From positions 363,705,424 through 363,769,423 of the forward strand of contig OW240912.1 of assembly GCA_933207985.1 (NCBI GenBank): a DNA stretch of 64,000 nucleotides, read 5' to 3'. The number at the start of each line of letters is the position of its first letter. Position 1 is the stretch's first letter. Positions 22,063 to 30,809 of this stretch are shown here, in pieces. The notes under the pieces were generated by a model that did no database searches, was not told where the DNA came from, and saw nothing but the letters and a program-made list of their open reading frames with translations. The DNA is from Pelobates cultripes. Lineage: Eukaryota; Chordata; Amphibia; Anura; Pelobatidae. The translations under genes were made by a program, and so were the position numbers.

Positions 22063-25000
22063 TTACCCCCCCTGAGGACACGCCCTCCGGGCGGGGAGGG
22101 CCAGGCCTGGCAGGAAAACGAGAATGGAAAGAGCGCACAAGACGAGGAGCGTGAACCGCATCAGCGGAAATCCAACTATGCTCCTCAGGCCCATAGCCCT
22201 TCCAATGCACTAGGTACTGAAGTCGGCCCCTAAGGAAACGAGAGTCAAGAACTGCAGAAACTTCAAATTCCTCATGACCCTCCACAGAAACAGGAGGGGG
22301 AGGAGGTGCATGTCGGGTGTAGCGGTTGCGTATGAAAGGCTTTAACAACGAGGTGTGAAAGACATTAGGAATACGCAGATTCTTAGGGAGACCCAAGGCA
22401 TACGAAACAGGATTAACCTTATGCAGAATACGATAAGGACCAATAAAGCGGGGAGCCAACTTCATAGAAGGCACCCGGAGGCGAATGTTTCGCGTAGAAA
22501 GCAGAACCCTGTCCCCCACAACATAAGAAGGAGCCGCCCTGCGATGCTTGTCAGCCTGCACCTTCTGGCGAGCAGCGGAATCCACCAAAGAACGCTGAAC
22601 CTGCTCCCAAGTATTACGCAAATTAGCCAAATGTTCATCCAGAACTGGCATGCCCTGTGAGGAGAAAGCAGCCGGAAGAACAACAGGATGTTGGCCATAT
22701 ACAACGTAAAAAGGACTCTTGCCGGAAGAATCATGAGTAGCGTTATTCGAGCAAACTCAGCCCAAGGAAGAAGGTCAGACCAATTGTTCTGATGGTGGGA
22801 TACGAAACAACGAAGGTACTGCTCCAGAGATTGATTGGCACGTTCGGCAGCTCCATTAGACTGGGGGTGGTAAGCGGAAGAAAATGAGAGAGAAATACCC
22901 ATTTCCGAACAAAAGGCCTTTCCAGAACCTGGAAATAAATTGGCTACCCCTATCAGATACAATAGATACGGGAATGCCGTGTAATCGAAACACCTCTCTG
23001 GCGAAAACAAGTGCTAGTTCCCTGGACGTGGGCAGCTTGTGAAGAGACACAAAGTGAGCCATCTTGGAAAACCGATCCACTATCATTAGGATAACTGTGT
23101 TACCATTCGAGGGAGGTAATTCAACAATAAAATCCATGGACAGGTTAGACCAAGGTCTCTCGGGAATAGGTAACGGATGCAACAGCCCACAAGGAACCCT
23201 ACGAGAAGATTTCATACAGGCACAAGTAGTACAAGCACCTATATAGTCAGTGACATCCTTGCGTAAGGAATCCCACCAAAAATACCGAGAAACTGCTGAC
23301 ACCGTTTTGGAAATACCAGGATGTCCAGCAGTCTTAGTGTCATGATACAACGACAGAATCTCCCGTCTCTCGGGAACATCAACGAATAGTTTATCAGTAG
23401 GTCTCTCGCTAGGTGCCATGTTTTGTTTCGCTTGTATGGCCTGCAAGAGGGACGAAGAAATAGACAAAACAGTGGTAGCGATTATCCTTTCTGGGGGAAT
23501 CACAGGAGTAACATCAATCTCCTGTTTGTCAGCAGTTTCGAACTGTCTGGACAGAGCGTCTGCTTTAGTGTTGCGGTCACCTGGCCTATAGGTGATAATG
23601 TAATTGAAATGGGACAAAAATAGTGACCACCTAGCCTGCCGAGAAGACAGTCTTTTAGCCTCACTAAGGTAGGATAGGTTCTTATGATCCGTAAATATGA
23701 GAATAGGATCTTTAGTTCCTTCTAACAAATGTCTCCATTCTTTCAGTGCTAAAATAATAGCAAGGAGTTCGCGATTACCCACATCATAATTCTTTTCTGC
23801 TTTGGACATTTGTTTGGAGAAGAAGCCACAAGGATGCAATGGCTTTTCAGGCGACTCTCTTTGGGATAAGACAGCACCTACCCCGATATCAGAAGCATCA
23901 ACTTCAAGAATATAGGGCAGTGTGGGGATAGGGTGCTGTAAAATAGGTGCAGAAGCGAATGTGGTTTTAAGAAACTCAAAAGCCTGAAGTGCCTCGGGAG
24001 ACCAGACACGAGTATTGCCTCCCTTTCTTGTCATACGGGTGATAGGCGCTACAATAGAGGAAAAACCTTTAATAAAGCGTCTATAATAATTAGAGAAACC
24101 AAGAAAACGCTGAATGGCTTTCAAACCTTGTGGAAGAGGCCATTCCATGACAGCAGAAAGCTTCTGGGGATCCATACGAAAACCTTTAGCGGAAATTAAA
24201 TACCCCAAAAACTGGACTTCGGATTGGTCAAATAGACATTTTTCCAGTTTACAATAAAGACCATTAGCAAGAAGGGTCTTCAGAACTGTCGTAACATGCC
24301 TGTGATGAGTGTGTAAATCTGTAGAGTATATTAATATGTCGTCTAAGTACACAATTACAAATGTGTGAATAAAGTCTCTTAAAACGTCATTGATAAATTC
24401 TTGAAATACTGCTGGGGCATTGCATAGACCAAATGGCATAACAGTATACTCGTAATGGCCAGATCTAGTGTTGAATGCCGTTTTCCATTCGTGGTCTTTC
24501 TTAATACGTATTAAATTGTATGCACCTCTAAGATCCAATTTAGTGAATACAGTAGCATGTTTGAGTCTGTCAAATAATTCTGTGATTAAAGGTATAGGAT
24601 ATGCATTTTTGATGGTGATTTTATTTAGACCTCTATAATCGATACACGGTCTTAAATCACCTTCTTTCTTTGATACAAAGAAGAACCCCGCTCCAGCCGG
24701 AGAAGAGGATCTCCTAATAAACCCCTTTTCTAATGATTCCTTAATATACTCCTCCATGACACGGTTTTCTTGAACAGATAAAGGGTACACCCTGCCCTTT
24801 GGAGGTATTGTGCCAGGCAATAAATCGATAGCACAATCGTAGGGTCTGTGAGGTGGTAATTTGTCAGCCTCCCTTTTATCGAAGACAGTTTTGAGAAATA
24901 AGTACTGAGAGGGTATAACAGTGGACAAAGGAGGAGTTGTAGGGACATTAATAGAATTCAAAGGGGTGACTTCAATAGTACAGGACTCATGGCAGGCATC

Positions 25001-25459
25001 GCTCCATGATTTTATTTGCCCTGACTCCCAATCGAAAATGGGATTGTGAGTACGTAACCATGGGTACCCTAACACAATGTGAGAAGAGGGAGATGTGATA
25101 ACCTGGAATCGAATGGTTTCAAAGTGTAAAACCCCTGTATACATGTGTAATGGTACAGTTTCATGAGTAACAATTGGAGAACTTAATGGTCTACCATCTA
25201 TGGCCTCAATGGCCAAGGGTATCTCCCTTTCTCTGACGGGAATGTTATTTTTCGTAACAAACTCAGAGTCAATAAAGTTCTCAGCAGCCCCAGAATCAAC
25301 CAAGGCTAATATGCATTCTGCTATACAACTCACCCCCATATGAAGGGAAACAGGGAGAAGCAAACGATTAGGAGGCAATTTAGGAGACTTAGAGATCACA
25401 CCCAAGGCCAGTCCCCTATAAGGTCTTAGGTGCGAGAGTTTTCCGGACGCAAAGGACAT
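22058..25459 (-). pseudogene. Gypsy B Pol (PR-RT-RH-IN-chromodomain), two frameshifts
   Basis: The first frame, 25459-22856, carries the protease (ALVDSGAAENF), RT with VIVYLDDILIYS, RNase H (EVDASDIGVGAVLSQ), the integrase HHCC zinc site, and the first two catalytic acids (DFIVELP, SDRGSQF). The frame shifts near 22905-22935; the next (to about 22745) carries the integrase Glu (NGAAERANQ); a second shift near 22745 leads to the last frame (22651-22058) with the integrase tail and the chromodomain (YLVHWKGYGPEEHSW). The stop lies at the LTR edge. All domains are present, so the breaks are small indels in an otherwise complete polyprotein. Confidence 0.92.
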
Positions 25460-26338
25460 TCCCTTACCATATGGTCTCGCCTACCACAGTATAGGCAGAG
25501 TCCATTCCTTCTTCTAAGTAGTTTTTCAGTATCCGAGAGTTTGGCAACCCCTAATTGCATGGGTTCCTCCTCGGGTACTTTAACACTCTCAGGTTTATCA
25601 ACTCTGGGGTTAATAGATGTGACCAGACGTCTATTCTTGTTTTTGGTATAGAGCCTGTCGCGAATTCTATTATCTATATCAATGAGGTAGTCAATAAGAT
25701 CCTCTAATGGGAATAGGAAGCTCCCTTGCCGCTACCTCATCTAATATAGTGTCAGATAAACCTTCCATGAACGCAGTAGTTAACCCATTATTGGTCCAAT
25801 CTACCTGTGAAGCAAGGGTACGAAACTGAATAGCATAATCCGCCACAGACCTAGACCCCTGTTTAATCCTCATTAATGCTCTTGCGGCATTCTTTGACCT
25901 CTTTGTTGTGTCAAAAGTTCTACGAAAAGCCGCAAGAAAACTATTGAAATCATGAACCATAGGTCCATTGGCCTCCCAAATAGGATTTGCCCACTCTAGT
26001 GCTTTGTCAGTAAGTTGATGCATCAAAAACCCCACTTTAGACCTATCAGTGGGAAAGGAATGAGGATACATCTCAAGGTGGAATTCTATTTGATTAATAA
26101 AACCTCTGCATGTCTTGGCTTCCCCTCCATACCTAGGAGGAGGTGTTAAATGGGGCGAAGCATTGGTTGAATTGGATACTTCGGGAGGATGAGGTGTAGG
26201 AGGGTTAGGTGCGGTTGCAGGAATGGTTCTAGACAAGAGCGTCTGGAGAGCCTGTGCTATCTGATCCATACGGTGATCCTGCTCTACAAACCTTGCCTCG
26301 TGAGAAGCCATTTGCTGAGCCAAATCTGCGGGGTCCAT
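25437..26338 (-). pseudogene. Gypsy B Gag, one frameshift
   Basis: Starts at ATG 26338 (MDPADLAQQM), 2 bases after the primer site. The N-terminal half (26338-25691) is a typical chromoviral Gag capsid with RMDQIAQALQTLL and a FHLEMYP-type core. One extra base near 25705 breaks the frame. The following frame runs to about 25437 and carries the CCHC knuckle (CLYCGRRDHMVRECP). Pol overlaps the 3' end in another frame. Confidence 0.85.
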
Positions 26339-26339
26339 G

Positions 26340-26349
26340 GCCCTATCGT
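26340..26349 (-). promoter_or_regulatory. Gypsy B self-primer binding site
   Basis: ACGATAGGGC (minus) lies two bases inside the 5' LTR, where a tRNA primer site would normally be. No TGG-type tRNA complement is present. It is the exact reverse complement of GCCCTATCGT in the LTR, at the predicted RNA start. Self-priming from the RNA 5' end is established for Tf1 and inferred for vertebrate sushi elements. Confidence 0.8.
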
Positions 26350-26351
26350 AA

Positions 26352-27000
26352 TGTAACGAGAATATACCCCAACACGCAGGATTCAGCTAAACAAAAGACA
26401 ACACAGAGGAGAGATACGTCTACCGGACCTTAGAATGGCCGGACTCGACGTATATGAGAGGAGACAGAGTCAGGAACAATCCGAAATCAAGGGCACAGAG
26501 AGACAGCGTAAACTAGGACAAGCCGGGGTCTGGTACACAGTAAACAACAAGCCGACAACCAGAACAGATAAGGATAAAGAGAAAACGTAGTCAGAAACAA
26601 AGCCAAGGTCAATACGGAGAAACACAACTGAACACAACAAGCGCTAAAGGGAACTGATACAGAAACCACGATAGGGCAAGGAACAAAGGAAAGAAGGTGA
26701 GTATAAATACCTAAACATCTAATTTGATTGGTCCCTGTCACATCCACGCCCCCAAAAGGTAAGTGTATGGGGAGTGTGGCATGACAGGGACCAATGGGAT
26801 GCCTTTTCCAATTTAGGCACCCACTGTCCCTTTAAGAGCGCGCCCGATACCCGCGGCGCGCTCTTAGAGTATGTGGAACACGTGACCGCTACTAGTTACA
26901 GCGGTCGGCTGAGCCGCGCGCGGCTCGTGCAGCAGCAGGACCGCGCGCGGCTCGAACAGAGGACCCCGGCCGGCCCCTGGAAAGGGTAAGTACCGCTACA
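26352..27000 (-). repeat. 5' LTR of gypsy B (649 bp)
   Basis: Same structure as the 3' LTR, with about four single-base differences. As the 5' LTR it drives the element's RNA leftwards. Confidence 0.92.
26668..26709 (-). promoter_or_regulatory. Gypsy B core promoter and RNA 5' end
   Basis: TATA box (minus TATTTATAC, 26709-26701) with GCCCTATCGT 24-33 bp downstream (26677-26668). The distance fits the expected transcription start, and the decamer pairs with the primer site at 26340-26349. Confidence 0.75.
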
Positions 27001-27300
27001 CTTATAGTGCAATATCTCAACTTTAATTTGAGGTTATTTACATCTAAATAAAAGGAAGGGTTTAAGAATTACAGCTCTTTAATATGTAGCCCCCTCTTTT
27101 TCAAGGGACCAAACGTAACTGGACAATTGCTTTAAAAGCTTTTTTCATGGACAGGTGTGGGCTATTCCTTCGTACTTCACCAATTAAGCAGGTAAAAGGT
27201 CTGGAGTTGATTCCAGGTGTGGCATTCACATTTGGAAGCTGTTGCTGTGAACCCACAACATGCATTCAAAGGAACTCTCAATGCAAGTGAAACAGGTTAT
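27001..27300 (-). mobile_element. Tc1-like transposon, 3' region of a different family
   Basis: Sequence such as AATGCCACACCTGGAATCAA and TGGTCCCTTGAAAAAGAGGG (minus strand) belongs to the 3' untranslated side of a common vertebrate Tc1-like family. It is not the missing 5' half of the Tc1 element at 20666-21413. No catalytic coding remains. Confidence 0.65.
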
Positions 27301-27416
27301 ACATAGGCTGCAAAAAAAAATAAATCCATCTGAGTAATAGCAGAAACACTAGGAGTAACCAAATAAACAGTTGAGTATATTCTGAGAAAAAAAAGAACGT
27401 ACTGCTGAGCTCTGCA

Positions 27417-27516
27417 NNNNNNNNNNNNNNNNNNNNNNNNNNNNNNNNNNNNNNNNNNNNNNNNNNNNNNNNNNNNNNNNNNNNNNNNNNNNNNNNNNNN
27501 NNNNNNNNNNNNNNNN
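27417..27516. other. Assembly gap (100 N)
   Basis: Exactly 100 unknown bases, the conventional size for a gap of unknown length. It lies in intron 3 or beyond of SNRNP27, so missing exons could be hidden here. Confidence 0.99.
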
Positions 27517-27668
27517 TACATTCTGGGGATGTAACCATAGCCTAACATCCATGGGTTTTTACTATTACCCAATTTAATGGTACTCATTTTATCTACCACG
27601 GAAGGATGAAGGGCTGAGTCAGCCCTGCTGGGATTTGAACCTGCAACCCAAGGGTTGAACATAGACAA
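27517..27668 (-). repeat. tRNA-derived SINE fragment
   Basis: On the minus strand GGTTCAAATCCCAGC (about 27644-27630) is a pol III B-box, followed by GACTCAGCCCTTCATCC and GTAGATAAAATGAGTACC, a conserved SINE body pattern. The A-box side is not clear and the 3' side runs into the gap. It is not a functional tRNA gene. Confidence 0.6.
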
Positions 27669-27823
27669 AGCAGTCCAAACTTTGTCTTAGTAAATCTTTG
27701 TCTCTTTCAGTAAAATGCCAACACAGTCAAAATGAGTAATTCATCATGATTCTATCTTTATGAAATACTCATTTTTCAGGGAGGACAGATGCTGTATGCA
27801 TTTATAAAGTAAGAGCAGCCTAC

Positions 27824-27942
27824 CAGTCATTTCCCGTTCCTTGGTTGCCCCTTTGCCTTCTTTAAGTTCCTTCTTTTCGTCATCACGCCTATCCTTAAGT
27901 CTTAAAGGGGATAGTGAGGAAGACCTGGGCCTGCGGGGAGAC
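27824..27942 (-). CDS. SNRNP27: SNRNP27 coding exon 3
   Basis: 119 nt, acceptor TTTCAG ending at 27943, donor GTAGGC from 27823. It encodes the SPRRPRSSSLSP to KEREMT segment and ends in phase 1, ready for an exon beginning in the conserved EEDLEGK region. Confidence 0.88.
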
Positions 27943-30016
27943 CTGAAATCCACATATTACAAGCATTAGAGATGTTCGTGGGAGAGGAACAGACAGACAA
28001 TCTAGATTTTTGTGGTGGCTTCAGTCAACGTAAGAAAATGGCATTAACAATTTGTAATCATATACTGTTACAGACTTTTGATGTGCTCTCACTACTGATA
28101 TCACATAAGCAAACTTTTATGGGCACAGAAAGGGTTACATTTTCAGTTGTATGGTTTTCTTTTGTAGAATAAAAAAAAAAAAAAAAAAAAGTGAACTTGA
28201 ACTCCCAAAAAGTCATGGAATCACATGTAACCAACATTTTAACACAAAGAGAAAAGATGTAGAAAAGTGGATTTTATGGATTAAAACTACCAACTAGGAT
28301 AACTATAACTAGGAACACTATAGTCAGCAAAACACCATTAACTTAATAGAGCAGTTTTGTTGCAGAGATCATGCACCTGCAGTCTTACTAGTCAGTTCCC
28401 TGCCACTTATGGGTTAAATCACTTTGTTTATGCAACGTAAGGCACACCTCAATGCATGTGACTTACACAGCCTTCCTGTAAAGAGCGACTAACTTTACAC
28501 TATTACAAAATCTGTTTAATTTATAATTTCTTATCTCTTTCTCTGTTAATACCTGGCTAGAAACTGCAGGATCTTCCTGGATGTAATTCAAGTTCAATTT
28601 ACAAAGCAGAAGATTAAAAACTTTAAGTTACACCTGATTGAAAATGAAACCATTTTATTTTCATGCAGGCTGTGTCAGTCATAACCAAAGGAGAAGTGGT
28701 TATGGCTGCATAAACAGAAAACAAAAGTGAGTTAATTCCTAAATGGAAGGGAATTGAGCAGTGAAACTTCAGAGGCATGTTCTAAACACAAAAACTGCTT
28801 CATTAAGCTATAGTTGTTTTGGTGGCTATAGTGTTCCTATAAGCATTACAACACTACTAACTTGTAAAAGAAGTGTTGGGTGGTTTTTGTATCACTCAGG
28901 ATTAATATTTTTCTTTTGCACAACTTGAGTGTGTCTGGAGTTTTCCTTTGACTGCATTATGTAAATAACTTGTTTACCTTGAACGACGTCTGTGTGGGGA
29001 ACGTGAGCGACTTCTACGCCTCTCCCGTGACCTGGAGCGCTCTCGCCGCCTCCTCTCACGTTCCCTGGAAGCAGATCGCGAACGCCTACGCTCTTAACAG
29101 AGGGGAAAAAAAAAAAAAAAAAGCACAAAAAACATTTTATATAAGTTGTCTTGGTGCTGTGTCCCTGTCCCCTTAATCCTGCAATCTAAAACATTGCAGT
29201 TTCAGCAAAACTGCAATGTTTTCATTGCAGGGTTAACACTGATTCTTGTGGCTTCCTGGAGTTAAATTTTCTGAAATTACACTGGACGTCCTTATGCTTT
29301 ACATGAAGATGTCCATCGTCTTCTAAACCCCCATAGAAAAGCACTGAATCAATGCAAAGTTAAATGATTTGAAATGGAGTCCATATGTGCATTTTGCTTT
29401 GAAGCGCAGCACATTATGGTGTTATAGGCCAGCAGTGAACTAGACAGCCATTGACCGAGCGCAGTCAGCTGACACCCTCACCCAACGGATGGCAACAGTG
29501 GCGGCTTCTGCAGAAGCATGTCACCGGACCATTTTAGCCCAGTAGTGATGCAGGTAAGGGGACAAGCCATTGTTAAGGTGCTCCTGGCATCGTAACCACT
29601 AGTAATTCTTTACCTTACCAAGCTGCTTTACATAGGTGGTTAAAAGCCGGTCACTTGTCATAGGCCTAATAATAAAAAAAATAAAATAAAAAAAAAAGTC
29701 TAAATAATTTAAATCCATTATAGAATTTATACAATCAGATCCCAGATCAATCCCTATTTCGATTGGTTCCTCGTTATTTATTTGTATTAAGGATTGTACC
29801 ATAATTATATTTACCTAAACCCTCTGATAACATGTTACTGTGTCAGTTTAATTGGAAACTCCATCACATGCAGTGTCCAGCCATGGCGGCCGCGATTCCA
29901 CCTGCACTCTCTCTCCCTCCCTCTCCCCCTTCCTAATCACAATCTCCTCTGCATGAGAGGTCGCCATCACACTCACCTCTCCGTCTCTCTGGCGACCGGC
30001 TGCGACTCCGAACCAT
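27824..30016 (-). CDS. SNRNP27: SNRNP27, U4/U6.U5 tri-snRNP 27-kDa protein, exons 1-3
   Basis: Component of the U4/U6.U5 tri-snRNP; it acts in pre-mRNA splicing in the nucleus. Three coding exons on the minus strand, 30016-29977, 29092-28978 and 27942-27824, join in frame with GT-AG introns (donors GTGAGT, GTAAGT-like and GTAGGC; acceptors TTAAG and TTTCAG). The joined product of about 91 residues starts MVRSRSRSPERRRERRRSRS and continues through the RS-rich region (SRERRRSRSRSPHRRRS) to a charged stretch (LKDRRDDEKKELKEGKG, then KEREMT). This is the N-terminal RS domain of SNRNP27. The conserved C-terminal part (after KERQIT in the human protein) is not visible anywhere in the window, so the remaining exons lie in the gap, left of the window, or are lost. 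Introns contain MITEs; the gypsy B insertion lies downstream. Confidence 0.9.
28296..28845. repeat. Inverted-repeat MITE in SNRNP27 intron 2
   Basis: Relative of the 9380-9936 element: ends AACACTATAGTCAGC and GGTGGCTATAGTGTTCC, with shared internal sequence (ACTGCTTCATTAAGCT). It is old, with many differences between arms. Confidence 0.7.
28978..29092 (-). CDS. SNRNP27: SNRNP27 coding exon 2
   Basis: 115 nt, all RS/RE-rich. A long pyrimidine tract (18-T run) precedes the acceptor at 29093. Two AG acceptors are possible, but only the first keeps the frame (the other gives an immediate stop). Donor GTAA begins at 28977. Confidence 0.9.
29160..29615. repeat. Decayed T2-like MITE in SNRNP27 intron 1
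   Basis: Contains the hairpin TTGCAGTTTCAGCAAAACTGCAA-type motif (29193-29220) and internal family words (AAAGCACTGAATCAATGC, ACGTCCTTATGC). Ends are eroded. Confidence 0.5.
29977..30016 (-). CDS. SNRNP27: SNRNP27 coding exon 1
   Basis: 40 nt from ATG (30016-30014), encoding MVRSRSRSPERRR plus one base. Donor GTGAGT begins at 29976. The exon lies in a CpG-rich promoter region. Confidence 0.9.
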
Positions 30017-30125
30017 TGTTTCTGCTCACAAACAGGAAATGCGAGAAAATGCCTCGCACAGTGCATCACTAATACGGCCCCGGTCGCGAACCACTTCCGG
30101 TAAACAAGGTTCCGCCTGTGTATGT
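30017..30125 (-). promoter_or_regulatory. SNRNP27 promoter and 5' UTR, CpG-rich
   Basis: CpG density rises sharply around 29880-30110 against AT-rich surroundings. CCGGAAGTGG (minus, 30100-30091) is a good ETS/GABP site about 75-84 bp upstream of the ATG, typical of housekeeping genes. No TATA box is seen. The exact start site is inferred. Confidence 0.6.
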
Positions 30126-30285
30126 AGCTGCATACAGGATGTCCTGATTGTGTTGGCTTACGGCATGGTCTCCTTATAAATCGCTGTTGTAGGCGTGTGA
30201 TTTAACTTCATTAACCATCATGGTAAAGCACCCATGGAGAATGGCTGCTATAGTGGTACTGTGTAAATACATGTGTAATTTTGCG

Positions 30286-30493
30286 TTAAAGGGACATTAT
30301 AGGCACCCAGACCTCTTCATCTCATTGCAGTGGTCTGGGTGCATTCCTGCAATGTAAAAACAGACAGACCATTAGAGGCGCTTCCTGGATGCTAACCGAG
30401 TTCGACTCCATGAAACAACACCTAAGTCTTCACACTCTGCATGAGGACATCCAGCTTCAGAGCAAACCCCATTGGGAAAGCATTTATTCAATT
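30286..30493 (+). repeat. T2-like MITE, left part
   Basis: TTAAAGGGACATTATAGGCA starts at 30286, with CAGACC...GGTCTGGGTGC hairpin. The copy is cut at about 30494 by the CR1 3' end. Confidence 0.7.
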
Positions 30494-30727
30494 ATAGAAA
30501 CATAGGATGTGACAGCAGATAAGAACCATTCGGCCCATCTAGTCTGCCCAATTTTCTAAATACTTTCATTTGTCCCTGGCCTTATCTTATAGTTAGGATA
30601 GCCTTATGCCTATCCCACGCATGCTTACACTCCTTTACTGTGTTAACCTCTACCACTTCAGCTGGAAGGCTATTCCATGCATCCACTACCCTCTCAGTAA
30701 AGTATTACTTCCTGATATTATTTTTAA

Positions 30728-30799
30728 CCCCTTAAGGACCAAACTTCTGGAACAAAAGGGAATCATGACGTGTCACACATGTCATGTGTCCTTAAGGGG
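30728..30799. repeat. 72-bp TTAA MITE inside CR1
   Basis: Ends CCCCTTAAGGAC and GTCCTTAAGGGG, flanked by TTAA (30724-30727 and 30800-30803). The uninterrupted paralogue near 19766 has a single TTAA there, so this is a clean 4-bp duplication. Confidence 0.9.
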
Positions 30800-30809
30800 T
30801 TAAACCTTT

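Larger units (their letters stand above)
21414..27000 (-). mobile_element. Ty3/gypsy chromovirus B, full length, two LTRs
   Basis: A 5587-bp element in minus orientation with LTRs of 649 bp each (21414-22062 and 26352-27000) that differ at only about four positions by eye, so it is a recent insertion. Order from the 5' LTR: self-primer site, gag, pol, polypurine tract (plus-strand CCCCCC at about 22066-22071), 3' LTR. The flanks are pieces of two different Tc1-like families and no target duplication is visible (left flank ...GACTCC, right flank CTTATA...). Confidence 0.93.

Noticed and set aside
27620..27668. Possible tRNA gene (B-box GGTTCAAATCC)
   Set aside because: No cloverleaf, no anticodon arm in place, and it continues into SINE body sequence.
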